This document shows positions 52,656 through 63,072 of a stretch of 64,000 nucleotides of DNA, one piece after another. The stretch is taken from the NCBI RefSeq assembly GCF_900110555.1, contig NZ_FOEE01000004.1, forward strand, positions 204,064-268,063. The letters are read 5' to 3'. Position 1 is the first letter of the stretch. Each line of letters begins with the position of its first letter. Under the pieces are notes generated by a model. The model searched no databases. It had not been told where the DNA came from and worked only from the letters and a program-made list of their open reading frames with translations. The position numbers and the translations under genes are program-made. This stretch comes from Trujillonella endophytica. GTDB lineage: Bacteria; Actinomycetota; Actinomycetes; Mycobacteriales; Geodermatophilaceae.

Positions 52656-55626
52656 GGCGACCACGCGTGACGGCGCCATCGCCGCCGCGCGGGAGAAGTA
52701 CGGCTCGTCGGCCCGGGTCGTCGCCGTGCGCAAGACGCGCAGTGGCGGGGTCATGGGCTTCTTCGCGAGCGAGCGCTACATCGCCGAGGTCGAGGAGGTG
52801 CAGCCGCGCCGTCGCGAGCCCGCGCCGCTGTCGGACTCCCGCCGCCGGATCGAGGCCGCGCTGAGCCGCGACGACCGGTTCGACGACGACGCGCCCGCCA
52901 CGCCCGCGCGCCGCGAGCCGGCCGCCCGGCACGCTGCCGCCCGGCCCGTGACGGCCCGCGCCGCCGCGCTCGACCCGGTCGACGAGCTCGCCGGGCTGCT
53001 CGGCCACGGCGGGGGCGAGGCGCCCGAGGTCGGCACCTACTCGCGGGCCGGCTTCTCCCGGGCCGCGGCCGCCAACCGCCCGGGAGCGGCACCCGCAGCG
53101 GCCCCGGCCACCTGGTCGACCCCGGCTGCCGCCCCGCGCACCCCGGCTGCCGCCCGCACCGGTGCGGCCCCCACGGCCCGGGCCGCCGCGCCGCAGCGCA
53201 GCCGGGCCGGTGCCGCGGCGCGTCCCCCGGCCACCCCCCTGACCGACGACGTCCCCCTCGACGAGCCCGCCGGCCCGTCGCTGTTCACCGCCGCGCTGGC
53301 GCAGGTGGTGAGCGACGACTCCGAGGTCCGCGCGGCCGTGGAGGAGGCCGTGGCGACCGCGGCGCCGCACCTCCGTCCCGGACCGGCCGCGGCCGGCTCC
53401 CCAGCTTCCGGCCGTGGCGCCGCTCCCGCGCGTCCCCGCCGCAAGCCCGGTGCGCCGTCCGCCGGGTCGGCGCCCGCCGCGGGTGCCGGTCTGGCCGCAG
53501 CACTGGCCGCGGTCGAGCGGGCCGCCGCCGACCGGGCCGTCGCCGAGCGAGTCGCGGCCGAGCGCGCCGAGGCGACCCGGATGGCCGCCGAGCAGGAGGC
53601 CGCCCGCATCGCCGCCCGGCGCGAGGCCACCCGCCTCGCCCGGCAGCGTGCCGCCGCGGAGCAGGCAGCCGCGGAGGAGGCCGCGCGCCTCGCTGCCGAG
53701 CAGGCAGCGGCCGAGGAGGCCGCGCGCCTGGCCGCCGAGCAGGCAGCGGCCGAGGAGGCCGCGCGCCTGGCCGCCGAGCAGGCCACCGCGGAAGAGGCCG
53801 CGCGCCTGGCCGCCGCGGAAGAGGCCGCGCGCCTCGCCGCCGAGCAGGAGGCCGCGCGCCTCGCCGCCGAGCAGGAGGCCGCGCGCCTGGCCGCGGAGCA
53901 GGCCGCCGCCGAGGCGGCCCGGATCGCCGCCGAGCAGGAGGCAGCCCGCCGCGCTGCCGAGGAGGCCGCCGCCGCGGAGTCCGCCCGCGTCGCGGCCGAG
54001 CAGGAGGCAGCCCGCATCGCCGCCGCGCAGGCCGCCGAGGCCGCCCGGATCGCCGCCGAGCGGCAGGCCGCCGAGCACGAGGCCGCCCGCCGCGCTGCCG
54101 AGCAGGCCGCCGCCGCGGAGTCCGCCCGCGTCGCTGCCGAGCAGGAGGCCGCGCGCGCCGCAGCCGCGCAGGCCGCCGAGGCCACCCGGATCGCCGCCGA
54201 GCGGCAGGCCGCGCGCCTGGCCGCCGAGCGGGAGGCCGCGCGCATGCTCGCCGAGCAGGCCGTGGCCGCGGAGTCCGCGCGGGTCGCGGCCGAGCGCGAG
54301 GCGTTCCGCACGGCCGAGCCGATCACCGTCGAGTTCGCGATCCCGATGGAGGACGCCGGCGTTCCGGCGTGGCTGTCGGAGCCCGTGCTCGACGGCCCGG
54401 CGAGCGTGCGCGAGGAGGCGGTGGCCGAAGTGCTGCGCGCGGCACTGGCGCACGACACCTCCGAGGACCTCCTCACCGACATCCTCCGCGGCGTGCTGTC
54501 CAACGCCTCCCAGCGCCCGGCGCTCGGGGCCGGCACCGGGGAGCAGCAGACCTGGGTCGACGGCGCCGCCGAGGCCGACGAGTGGGAGGTCGTGGCCGAC
54601 GTCCTCGCGCCCACGGCGAGCGACCCCGCCCCCCTGCCGATGGACGCCACCGCGATCCTGCCGCCGCTGTCCCTCCTCCCCCCGCGCAGCCCCGGCTCGC
54701 AGCTGGCGATCCCGCCGCTGCTCGGCGGTCGGCCGCCGGTCCCCCCGCCGCGGCGCCGTCCGGCGGTGCCCGAGCAGTCGGTCGCCCGCGTGGCGTCCTC
54801 GCGCGCGCCGCAGGGCCTGGCCACCGTCACCCCGCTGCCGGTGCCCCGCGCCGGCGCGTGGCAGGGCGGCAGCCCCGTCGTCGTCACCTCGGTCCGCGAG
54901 CGGTCCGGCGGCCTGGTGCCGGCCGGCGGCATGGTCGACCCGCGCATGATCGAGGCCGTGGGCGTCGTGAACCGGCTGCGGGCGCTCGGCCTGCCGGAGG
55001 CGCTGCTCGGCGGCGGCTTCGCGGCCGACATCGCGGCCACCGGCACCTACGCCGCACTCACCCGGGTCCTGGCCAAGCTGCCGGCGGCGCCGTCGGTGCC
55101 CAGCGGTCCCGGCGAGGTGCTGCTCGTGGTCGGCCCCGGCGCGGAGACCCTCGCGGCCGCGCGCTCGCTCGCCGCGGGACTCCGCCTGGACTCCGACCGC
55201 CTGCAGTGGGCCAGCCGGGGCGACCTGGCGAACCTGGTCCCGCACGCCTCCCGCATCGCGTCGGTGGACACGGCCCTGGAGCGCAAGCAGGAGGCGGCGC
55301 AGGCGGGCGAGATGACCGTCGTCGCCGTCGACGCGCCGCTGCGCTCGGGCGGGCGCACCTGGCTCGAGCAGATGCTGGCCATCTGGGCGCCGTCGGCCGT
55401 GTGGGCCGTCGTCGAGGCCACCCGCAAGGCCGACGACCTCGGCCCGTGGCTGGAGGCCCTCCCCCGGGTCGACGCCCTGATGGTCCAGGACACCGACCTG
55501 ACCGCCGACCCGGCCGCGGTGCTCGCCCGCGCAGCCGCACCCGTCGCGCTGCTGGACGGCGCCCGGGCCACCGCGCACCGCTGGGCCTCGCTGCTCTGTG
55601 AGCGACTGGAGGCCGGCGAGGCATGA
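52636..55626 (+). CDS. flhF: Enlarged FlhF-like protein with degenerate GTPase domain
   Basis: A 996-residue protein, about twice the usual FlhF. Residues 1-50 match FlhF-N ([38 protein letters not shown]). Residues 55-290 are Ala/Pro-rich. Residues about 300-560 are an Ala/Glu/Arg coiled coil built from AARLAAEQAAAEE repeats. The final ~170 residues correspond to the SRP-type GTPase, but the P-loop is VVGPGAETLAAARSLA with no GK[S/T], the DTAGR element reads VDAPLRSGGR and the TKLD element reads MVQDTDL. GTP binding is therefore unlikely. GTG at 52636 overlaps flhA; ATGA links to the small membrane protein. Confidence 0.85.
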   Translation: MPLPSVEATTRDGAIAAAREKYGSSARVVAVRKTRSGGVMGFFASERYIAEVEEVQPRRREPAPLSDSRRRIEAALSRDDRFDDDAPATPARREPAARHAAARPVTARAAALDPVDELAGLLGHGGGEAPEVGTYSRAGFSRAAAANRPGAAPAAAPATWSTPAAAPRTPAAARTGAAPTARAAAPQRSRAGAAARPPATPLTDDVPLDEPAGPSLFTAALAQVVSDDSEVRAAVEEAVATAAPHLRPGPAAAGSPASGRGAAPARPRRKPGAPSAGSAPAAGAGLAAALAAVERAAADRAVAERVAAERAEATRMAAEQEAARIAARREATRLARQRAAAEQAAAEEAARLAAEQAAAEEAARLAAEQAAAEEAARLAAEQATAEEAARLAAAEEAARLAAEQEAARLAAEQEAARLAAEQAAAEAARIAAEQEAARRAAEEAAAAESARVAAEQEAARIAAAQAAEAARIAAERQAAEHEAARRAAEQAAAAESARVAAEQEAARAAAAQAAEATRIAAERQAARLAAEREAARMLAEQAVAAESARVAAEREAFRTAEPITVEFAIPMEDAGVPAWLSEPVLDGPASVREEAVAEVLRAALAHDTSEDLLTDILRGVLSNASQRPALGAGTGEQQTWVDGAAEADEWEVVADVLAPTASDPAPLPMDATAILPPLSLLPPRSPGSQLAIPPLLGGRPPVPPPRRRPAVPEQSVARVASSRAPQGLATVTPLPVPRAGAWQGGSPVVVTSVRERSGGLVPAGGMVDPRMIEAVGVVNRLRALGLPEALLGGGFAADIAATGTYAALTRVLAKLPAAPSVPSGPGEVLLVVGPGAETLAAARSLAAGLRLDSDRLQWASRGDLANLVPHASRIASVDTALERKQEAAQAGEMTVVAVDAPLRSGGRTWLEQMLAIWAPSAVWAVVEATRKADDLGPWLEALPRVDALMVQDTDLTADPAAVLARAAAPVALLDGARATAHRWASLLCERLEAGEA
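53680..53900 (+). repeat. Tandem 39-bp and 27-bp repeats inside flhF
   Basis: Three near-identical 39-bp units (53680-53718, 53719-53757, 53758-53796), coding AARLAAEQAAAEE-type peptides, are followed by 27-bp units (53797-53823, 53824-53850, 53851-53877 and on). All units begin with GCCGCGCGCCT. Weaker related units continue to about 54290. In-frame repeat expansion is expected to vary coil length among strains. Confidence 0.85.
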
Positions 55627-55874
55627 ACCCGCTGCGCTGGGAGGTCCTCGGGCTCGCGTTCGTGCTGGCCCTGCCGGTGCTCGCCATGGGGTTGCGTGGC
55701 GACCTGACGCTCGACGACGTCGTCGCGCGCCTGCCGTGGTGCCTGGCCGCGGCGTGGGCGGCGGTCGCGCTGCTCACCTACGTCGCCCGCCCGCGGACGA
55801 CGCCGACCCCCCGCGGCAGCGGTCTCGACGACGCGCGGGCCCCGTCGGACCCGGAGCCGGCACCGGCCCCCTGA
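55623..55874 (+). CDS. Small two-helix membrane protein at the end of the flagellar run
   Basis: An 83-residue protein with two hydrophobic helices (WEVLGLAFVLALPVLAMGL and WCLAAAWAAVALLTYVA) and a Pro/Asp tail. ATG overlaps the flhF stop (ATGA), so it is the last gene of the flagellar transcript. No family recognised. Confidence 0.7.
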   Translation: MNPLRWEVLGLAFVLALPVLAMGLRGDLTLDDVVARLPWCLAAAWAAVALLTYVARPRTTPTPRGSGLDDARAPSDPEPAPAP

Positions 55875-55936
55875 CCGCCCGCTCCCGCACTCCTGCGGTG
55901 TTGCTCGTGCGGGGTGTCGGCGACGTCCGGCGTGCT

Positions 55937-56002
55937 ATTGCGGGTGTTCCTCGTCCGTCGCGGGTCCTGCAGGACCCGCCTTGCACGAGGAACACCCGCA
56001 AT
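55937..56002. repeat. 66-bp nested palindrome, left of AbiEi-like gene
   Basis: Perfect 18-bp arms ATTGCGGGTGTTCCTCGT (55937-55954) and complement (55985-56002) enclose a perfect 20-bp palindrome at 55960-55979 centred on CTGCAG. A related element lies at 57025-57090 on the other side of the gene. It may also terminate the flagellar transcript. Confidence 0.85.
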
Positions 56003-56084
56003 GCCGCCGTCCACAGGCGGCCCGGCCGTCCACGGGACGCGGGCGAGGTGCAGCGCAGCCCTCCGGGCACTCCACCCTCGCCTC

Positions 56085-57005
56085 ATGGATCTCTGGCAGG
56101 ACCGTGAGCTGCTCCTCCGCCGCGACCTGGTCGCCGATGGCTGGTCGGACGACGAGCTGGCCCGCTGTTACCGCACCGGGGAGTTGTCGCGCATCCGACG
56201 CGGCGCCTACGTGCCCGGCTCGGCCCCGCTCGAGCCGGCCACGCGGTACCGGCGCCTGATCACGAGCACCGTTGCGGGCCTCCGCCGCGACGCGGTCGTC
56301 AGCCACCAGTCCGCGGCACTCCTGCACGGCTTTCCCCTGTGGCGGGCCCCCCTGGACCGAGTGCACGTGACTCGACGTCCGCCGGCGTCCACCGACCGCA
56401 GTTCCGTCCTGCACGTCCACGTGGCCGCCTACCGCGACGAGGAAGTCCACCTGCTCGACGGTCTCCTGGTGACCGATCCGGTCCGGACGGCGCTGGACCT
56501 CGCGCGGACGCAGTCCTTCGAGACCGCGGTCGTCGCGCTGGACGCCGGCCTGCGCACGACGCTGCTCCAGGCGGCGCTGGTCCAGCAGCGGCTCGACGAG
56601 ATCGGTGGCCTGCGCGGCAGCAGGGCCGCCGCGCGAGCGGTCGCCGCATCCGACCGGCGGAGCGGGAGCGTGGGTGAGACCCGCAGCCGCCTGCTCCTCC
56701 AGCGTCTGGGGCTGGCGCCGACCGGCCTGCAGTACTCCGTTCTCGGGGCCGGCGGCACGCCCATCGGCTGGACGGATTTCGTATGGGAGGGCCACCGCCG
56801 GCTCGGCGAGTTCGACGGGAAGGTGAAGTACGGGCGTCTGCTGCGACCGGGACAGCAGCCGGGTGACGCGGTGTTCGACGAGAAGCGCCGCGAGGACGCG
56901 ATGCGCGACGAGGGCTTCGGGATGACCCGCTGGACCTGGTCGGAGATCGACGCGCGCATCCTCGGTCCGCGGATCCGCCGGGCCATGGACCGCTGCCCGC
57001 GGTGA
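56085..57005 (+). CDS. AbiEi-like protein with PD-(D/E)XK-type C-terminal domain
   Basis: A 306-residue protein. The N-terminal ~60 residues form an AbiEi-type winged-helix (RRDLVADGWSDDELARCYRTGELSRIRRGAYVPG). The middle has VSHQSAALLHGFPLW and LDGLLVTDPVRTALDLAR, as in AbiEi antitoxins. The C-terminal ~90 residues carry GWTDFVWEGHRRLGEFDGKVKYG and DEKRREDAMRDEGFGMTRWTW, which fits a restriction-endonuclease-like fold (candidate Asp231, Glu243 and Lys near 247). No AbiEii toxin is adjacent. It is flanked by two related palindromes and is separate from both the flagellar genes and phoH; it may be mobile. Function unknown. Confidence 0.75.
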   Translation: MDLWQDRELLLRRDLVADGWSDDELARCYRTGELSRIRRGAYVPGSAPLEPATRYRRLITSTVAGLRRDAVVSHQSAALLHGFPLWRAPLDRVHVTRRPPASTDRSSVLHVHVAAYRDEEVHLLDGLLVTDPVRTALDLARTQSFETAVVALDAGLRTTLLQAALVQQRLDEIGGLRGSRAAARAVAASDRRSGSVGETRSRLLLQRLGLAPTGLQYSVLGAGGTPIGWTDFVWEGHRRLGEFDGKVKYGRLLRPGQQPGDAVFDEKRREDAMRDEGFGMTRWTWSEIDARILGPRIRRAMDRCPR

Positions 57006-57024
57006 CCGGGCACAGGGCCGGCGC

Positions 57025-57090
57025 ATTGCGGGTCTTCCTCGGCTGTTGGCAGTTCTGCAGGACCGCCGAGGCACGAGAAGAACCCGCAAT
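57025..57090. repeat. 66-bp imperfect palindrome, right of AbiEi-like gene
   Basis: Arms ATTGCGGGTCTTCCTCG (57025-57041) and CGAGAAGAACCCGCAAT (57074-57090), perfect over the outer 9 bp and 14 of 17 overall, with a central CTGCAG. Same outer sequence, size and centre as the element at 55937-56002. Confidence 0.8.
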
Positions 57091-57144
57091 GCCGCGCGGA
57101 CGGCGGGCGCGGCCGCGTCACCCGGGGCGACGCGGCCACGGCCG

Positions 57145-58440
57145 TCAGAGCGGGAGGTCCTCCAGCATCTCGGTGACCAGCGCGGCGATCGGCGAGCGCT
57201 CGGACCGGGTCAGCGTCACGTGCGCGAACAGCGGGTGGCCCTTGAGGGCCTCGATGACGGCGGCGATGCCGTCGTGCCGGCCGACGCGGAGGTTGTCCCG
57301 CTGGGCGACGTCGTGGGTGAGCACCACCCGCGAGCCCGAGCCCAGCCGCGACAGCACGGTGAGCAGCACGCCCCGCTCCAGGGACTGTGCCTCGTCCACG
57401 ATCACGAACGCGTCGTGCAGCGAGCGGCCGCGGATGTGGGTGAGCGGCAGGACCTCGATGAGGTCGCGGGCGGCGATCTCCTCGGTCACCTCGCGCGAGA
57501 CCAGCGCGCCGAGGGTGTCGTAGACCGCCTGGGCCCAGGGCGACATCTTCTCGCCCTCGCTGCCGGGCAGGTAGCCGAGCTCCTGCCCGCCGACGGCGTA
57601 CAGCGGCCGGAAGATCACGACCTTCTTGTGCGCCCGCCGCTCCATCACCGACTCCAGCCCCGCACACAGGGCCAGCGCCGACTTGCCGGTGCCGGCCCGG
57701 CCGCCGAGGGAGACGATGCCGATCTCCGGGTCGAGCAGCAGGTCCAGGGCGACCCGCTGCTCGGCGGACCGCCCGTGCAGGCCGAACGCCTCGCGGTCGC
57801 CGCGCACCAGCCGCACCTGCTTGTCGGGGGTGACCCGCCCGAGCGCCGATCCGCGGGAGGAGAGCAGCACCAGGCCGGTGTGCGAGGGGAGCTCGGCCGC
57901 GGCCGGGACGTAGGTCTCCCCCGCGTCGTAGAGCGCGTCGAGTTCGACGTCGTCCAGCGAGAGCTCGGCCATCCCGGTCCAGCCCGCGTCGACGGCGTCG
58001 ACCACCCGGTACTCGTCGGTGTCCAGGCCGACGGCGGCCGCCTTGACCCGGAGCGGGACGTCCTTGGTGATCAGGCAGACGTCGCGCCCCTCGGCCCGCA
58101 GGTTCAGCGCGACGACCATGATCCGGCTGTCGTTGCTGTCGTTGCGGAAACCGGCCGGGAGCACCGACGGGTCGCTGTGGTTGAGCTCGACGTGCAGCGT
58201 GCCGCCCTCGTCGCCGATCGGCACGGGCGCGTCGAGCCGGCCGTGGGCGACGCGCAGGTCGTCGAGGATGCGCAGGGCCTGCCGTGCGAACCACCCCAGT
58301 TCCGGGTGGTGCCGCTTGTCCTCCAGCTCCCCGATGACGACCAGCGGGAGCACCACGTCCGAGTCGCCGAACCGGCGCAGCGCGCCGGGGTCGGAGAGCA
58401 GGACGGAGGTGTCGAGGACGAAGGTGCGACGAGTGGTCAT
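57145..58440 (-). CDS. phoH2: PIN domain - PhoH ATPase fusion (PhoH2)
   Basis: A 431-residue protein. The N-terminal PIN RNase domain (residues 1-130) starts [19 protein letters not shown] with the acidic residues DTS, GELEDKR, and [10 protein letters not shown]. The C-terminal PhoH ATPase has Walker [16 protein letters not shown], Walker [12 protein letters not shown] and [14 protein letters not shown]. Sequence and order match mycobacterial PhoH2 (Rv1095), an RNA helicase/RNase of the VapBC-related type. ATG at 58440. No antitoxin-like gene is directly upstream. Confidence 0.93.
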   Translation of the reverse strand: MTTRRTFVLDTSVLLSDPGALRRFGDSDVVLPLVVIGELEDKRHHPELGWFARQALRILDDLRVAHGRLDAPVPIGDEGGTLHVELNHSDPSVLPAGFRNDSNDSRIMVVALNLRAEGRDVCLITKDVPLRVKAAAVGLDTDEYRVVDAVDAGWTGMAELSLDDVELDALYDAGETYVPAAAELPSHTGLVLLSSRGSALGRVTPDKQVRLVRGDREAFGLHGRSAEQRVALDLLLDPEIGIVSLGGRAGTGKSALALCAGLESVMERRAHKKVVIFRPLYAVGGQELGYLPGSEGEKMSPWAQAVYDTLGALVSREVTEEIAARDLIEVLPLTHIRGRSLHDAFVIVDEAQSLERGVLLTVLSRLGSGSRVVLTHDVAQRDNLRVGRHDGIAAVIEALKGHPLFAHVTLTRSERSPIAALVTEMLEDLPL

Positions 58441-58695
58441 GCGTCGACTCCCGTGGGGTGCGGCCTCATGGCAAGGCGCACCCCGGCTCGATGGCGGCCG
58501 GGCCCCGGCACAGAGGCCGGGCACCGGCCCCCCTGGTCGACGAACTCGTCAGCACCAACCGGGCCTCCCGTGGGCGGCGGGGGAATCCCCGTCGTCCATC
58601 CCGGACGCTAGGCCCGGCAGGTGACAGGAAGATGTCGCCCGGGCCACGTGTCCCTCGAACGGAGCACCAGCCGTACCACCCGCCCCAGGCGGCCG

Positions 58696-59510
58696 TCAGC
58701 CGTTCTCCCGCCGGAACCGGCGCACGCCGAAGACCCACCCGAGGACCACGAGGACGACGGTCAGCCCGACCCCCCACCACGCCGCAGCGCTGGTGTACTC
58801 GCCGTCGAAGAACGCCCGCGCGCCCTCGACGATGTGCTTGAACGGGTTGACGTCGCTGACGCCCTGGAGCCAGCCCGGCGCCAGGCTCATCGGCAGCAGG
58901 ATCCCCGACAGCAGGAGCACCGGGAAGACGACGGCGTTGAGCAGCGGCGCGAACGCGTCCTCGCTCTTGAGGGTCAGCGCCAGCGCGTAGGAGACGGCCG
59001 ACAGCGCCGCGCCGAGCATCGCCACCAGCAGGAGCGTCAGGACGACGCCGGCCACGGGGGCGCGCAGCCCGAACAGCAGCGAGACGAGGATCAGCAGCGT
59101 GCCCTGCACCAGCAGGACGAGGACGTCGCGGAGCACCCGGCCCAGCAGCAGCGCCGTCCGGCTGGCCGGCGTGACGCGCTGGCTCTCCACCACGCCGGCC
59201 CGCCACTCCGCGATCAGCGCGAAGCCGACGAACAGCGCACCGAACAGGCCCAGCTGCACGAGGATCCCGGGGACGAACAGCTGGTAGGCGTTGCCCGAGC
59301 CCAGCCGGCCGGCCAGCGGCTCGAGCAGCGGGCCGAACAGCACGATGTAGAGCACCGGCTGCATCAGGCCGATGGCCACCCACGCCGGGTTGCGCAGCGA
59401 CAGCCGCATCGCGCGGGAGAAGACGGTCCAGGTGTCGCGGGCCAGGGCGCTCACCCGGGTGCCGGCGCGGTGGCGGGCGAGGCCCCCTCCCCGCGCCCGG
59501 CTTCCGGTGT

Positions 59511-59514
<4 letters not shown>
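58696..59514 (-). CDS. ABC-2 type transporter permease
   Basis: A 272-residue permease with six hydrophobic segments (IGLMQPVLYIVLFGPLLEPLA, LGLFGALFVGFALIAEW, LLVQGTLLILVSLLFGLRAP, VVLTLLLVAMLGAALSAVSYALAL, VVFPVLLLSGILLPM, GLTVVLVVLGWVFGVRRF) and the ABC-2 signature FVPGILVQLGLFGAL. GTG at 59514 overlaps the TGA of the ATPase gene (GTGA). A GTG at 59454 would remove an Arg/Gly-rich start. DrrB-like; exported substrate unknown. Confidence 0.9.
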
Positions 59515-60506
<992 letters not shown>

Positions 60507-60568
60507 CGGGGCAGTGTTCCGGTCACCGGGCGGACGTCCAAGACGATTCGGCTCCGCGCCCGGCGGGG

Positions 60569-60898
60569 TCAGCGCTCCCCGGGGTGTCGGCCGGGGGGCA
60601 GCGGAGGCAGGGTCGGCGCCTCCCGGGTGGCCGGATGACCGTCATAGCGGTCCGGGGGTGCGGCGCGCGGGTCGTAGCCGCCCGGGGGCGCCGCGCGCGG
60701 GTCGTCGGCACGGGCGGACGGGCGGACGGCGCCCCGCCGCGGCCGCGCGGCCAGCATCGCCCAGCCCAGGGGTACGACGAACACCGGCCACTGCAGCGTC
60801 AGGTCGCCGACCCAGAGGATGCCGGCGAGCAGCAGCACGGCGAGGCAGCCCGCCGTCCAGAGGCCGAGCAGTCGGGCCTCGCCGGGGCTGCGCCGCAT
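60569..60898 (-). CDS. Small two-helix membrane protein with Pro/Arg tail
   Basis: A 109-residue protein with two hydrophobic helices (LLGLWTAGCLAVLLLAGILWV and WPVFVVPLGWAMLAA) and a Pro/Arg-rich cytoplasmic tail with repeated DPRAAPPxxYD. No family recognised. ATG at 60898 is the best start. It ends the minus-strand group before the ABC genes. Confidence 0.65.
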   Translation of the reverse strand: MRRSPGEARLLGLWTAGCLAVLLLAGILWVGDLTLQWPVFVVPLGWAMLAARPRRGAVRPSARADDPRAAPPGGYDPRAAPPDRYDGHPATREAPTLPPLPPGRHPGER

Positions 60899-60906
60899 CC
60901 CGTACC

Positions 60907-62124
60907 TCAGGCCGCCGGCAGCTCGCCGGCGACGACGGCCGGGGTCAGCGGCTCGTCGAGCAGGCGCAGGAACCGGTCGGCCGCCGCCTGCCCGGCGGGG
61001 GCGGCGGCCAGCCAGCGGGAGAGCAGGTCGAACCCCTCCACGTAGGTGGTGATGTAGGCGCGCCACAGCGGGTGGGTGAGGAAGCGCAACTGCTGCCGCG
61101 CCCGGTCCTCGCCGACCAGCGACCACCGCTGCAGGTGGGCGACCACCTCGTCGGGGTCGGCGCCGCGGTCGTGCAGCAGGATCGCGGCGTCCTGCCGGAC
61201 CCGGTTGAGGGGCGCTGCCGCAGCGGAGATCCGCTCGGCGAGGACGCCGTCGAACCGCAGGCCCAGGTCGTCGAGCACCTCGGCCGCCCACGCCCCCCAC
61301 CCGTCGCCGACCGAGGCCTGGACCCCGAGGTCGGCCAGCCCCTCGGCCATGAGGCACTCGGGGGTGTTGACCAGGAAGATCGTGTGCTCGACCCGGCCGG
61401 AGCGCTCGACCAGGCCCTGCTCCTTGCGGCAGTGCTCGGTGTGGTGGCCGGGGTAGGACTCGTGCGCCACCAGGTGCGGCAGCTGGCTCAGCCGGTGCGG
61501 CAGGTCGGCGTTGATGGCCACGCGGGAACGGTAGGCGCCCTCGTAGTAGTTGAACCCCGACCACGGCTTGTCGGTGACGACCTCGTACCGCACGGTCTCG
61601 GCCTCGGGCAGGCCGTAGCCGGCGCGCACCCGGTCGCGCAGCGCGCTGGACAGCGCCTGGACCGCGACCTCGAGCCGCTGCGGCGGGCACTCCTCGCGGC
61701 GCCGGTGGCGGGCGTACCGCTCGGCGAGCGAGCCCTCGCCGGGCAGCAGTTCCGCCAGCTCGGCGTGCGCGGCCGCGTAGTCGTCGGGGTCGCCCAGGGC
61801 CACGTCCACCTGGAAGTAGCTGCGCACCTCGTCGCGGAAGGCGACCGGCTCGCCGCTCATCTTCCGCGCGCTGCACTCCAGGCCGGTCAGCTGGCCGCGC
61901 AGGAACTCGGTGCGGTCGGGCGGCAGGCCGGCGGAGTCCAGCTCGGCCAGCAGCGCCCGCGCCCGGTCGCGCAGCCCGCGCGGGGTGGGGGCCGGCTCGT
62001 CCTGCACCGCGGCCCGGACCCGCGGGTCGCCGCTGTAGGCGTCGACGAAGCCGCTCTCCAGCCGGTCGAACCGCAGGCCCAGCCGCACGTACTCGAGGGC
62101 GAGGTCGGCCTGCGCGCTGCTCAT
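60907..62124 (-). CDS. DUF885 family putative metallopeptidase
   Basis: A 405-residue DUF885 protein. The motif HESYPGHHTEH in LVAHESYPGHHTEHCRKEQG provides the zinc-ligand pattern of this family, with ECLMAEGLADLG as the third-ligand Glu. Family members resemble angiotensin-converting-enzyme-like metallopeptidases. The start is taken as MSSAQADLALEYVRLGL at 62124; an ATG at 62166, 5 nt after the cis-prenyltransferase stop, would add 14 residues. Substrate unknown. Confidence 0.85.
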   Translation of the reverse strand: MSSAQADLALEYVRLGLRFDRLESGFVDAYSGDPRVRAAVQDEPAPTPRGLRDRARALLAELDSAGLPPDRTEFLRGQLTGLECSARKMSGEPVAFRDEVRSYFQVDVALGDPDDYAAAHAELAELLPGEGSLAERYARHRRREECPPQRLEVAVQALSSALRDRVRAGYGLPEAETVRYEVVTDKPWSGFNYYEGAYRSRVAINADLPHRLSQLPHLVAHESYPGHHTEHCRKEQGLVERSGRVEHTIFLVNTPECLMAEGLADLGVQASVGDGWGAWAAEVLDDLGLRFDGVLAERISAAAAPLNRVRQDAAILLHDRGADPDEVVAHLQRWSLVGEDRARQQLRFLTHPLWRAYITTYVEGFDLLSRWLAAAPAGQAAADRFLRLLDEPLTPAVVAGELPAA

Positions 62125-62170
62125 GGACGCGAGTCTCGCAGGACCCCCGGCCGGCGTCGTGCCCATGCTG

Positions 62171-62959
62171 CTACCCGCCGTAGCGGCGGTGCCGGGCCGA
62201 GTAGGCGCGCAGCGCCCGGAGGAAGTCCACGCGCCGGAACTCCGGCCAGTAGACGTCGGTGAAGTAGAACTCCGAGTGCGCGGTCTGCCACAGCAGGAAG
62301 CCCGACAGCCGCTGCTCGCCGCTGGTGCGGATCACCAGGTCGGGGTCGGGCTGGCCCCGGGTGTAGAGGTGCTCGGCGATGTGGTCGACGTCGAGGATCT
62401 CGACCAGCTCCTCCAGCGACGTCCCGCGGGCGGCCTGCTCGGCGAGCAGCGAGCGGACGGCGTCGGCGATCTCGCGGCGCCCCCCGTAGCCGACGGCCAG
62501 GTTCACCGTGGCCCCCGGGCGGTCGCGGGTGTTCTCCTCGGCCTGCTTGAGGACGGCGACCGTCTCGGCCGGCAACAGCTCCAGCGCGCCCACCGGCCGC
62601 AGCTGCCAGCGTCGGTCGGCCGCCGACAGGTCCTCCGCGACGCCCTCGATGATCCGCAGCAGCGGGAACAGCTCGGGCTCGGGCCGGGAGAGGTTGTCGG
62701 TGGAGAGCAGGAAGAGAGTGACGACCTCGACGCCGGCCTCGTCGCACCAGCCGAGCAGCGAGGCGATCCGGTCGGCGCCGCGGCGGTGGCCGGCGTTCGG
62801 GTCCTCCAGGCCGATGGAGCGCGCCCAGCGGCGGTTCCCGTCGACGATCACGCCCACGTGCCGGGGGGTGTCGGCTCCTACCAGGCCGCGGGCCAGCCTG
62901 CGCTCGTAGACCTGGGTGAGCAGGTCGCGCACGAACTGACGCACCCCCACGCACGTCAC
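62171..62959 (-). CDS. Cis-prenyltransferase (isoprenyl transferase, Rv1086/UppS family)
   Basis: A 262-residue cis-prenyltransferase that condenses IPP in Z configuration. The DGNRRWAR motif (catalytic Asp), HRRGADRI, FLLSTDNLSRP, IRTSGEQRLSGFLLWQ and FTDVYWPEFR are present. Gene position beside a hemolysin III gene matches Rv1086-Rv1085c, where the enzyme makes short-chain Z-farnesyl diphosphate; a longer chain length cannot be excluded. Divergent from the next gene. Confidence 0.93.
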   Translation of the reverse strand: MTCVGVRQFVRDLLTQVYERRLARGLVGADTPRHVGVIVDGNRRWARSIGLEDPNAGHRRGADRIASLLGWCDEAGVEVVTLFLLSTDNLSRPEPELFPLLRIIEGVAEDLSAADRRWQLRPVGALELLPAETVAVLKQAEENTRDRPGATVNLAVGYGGRREIADAVRSLLAEQAARGTSLEELVEILDVDHIAEHLYTRGQPDPDLVIRTSGEQRLSGFLLWQTAHSEFYFTDVYWPEFRRVDFLRALRAYSARHRRYGG

Positions 62960-63072
62960 CCTAGGCCCCTCGGCACGGCGCCGTGCGGCACCCGATCCCG
63001 TGCCGCGGCCACCCCGCCGGCTGCCGGGCAGCTCACAGGCGGCGTACGGCTACGGCGCCGTAACCTCGGTCC

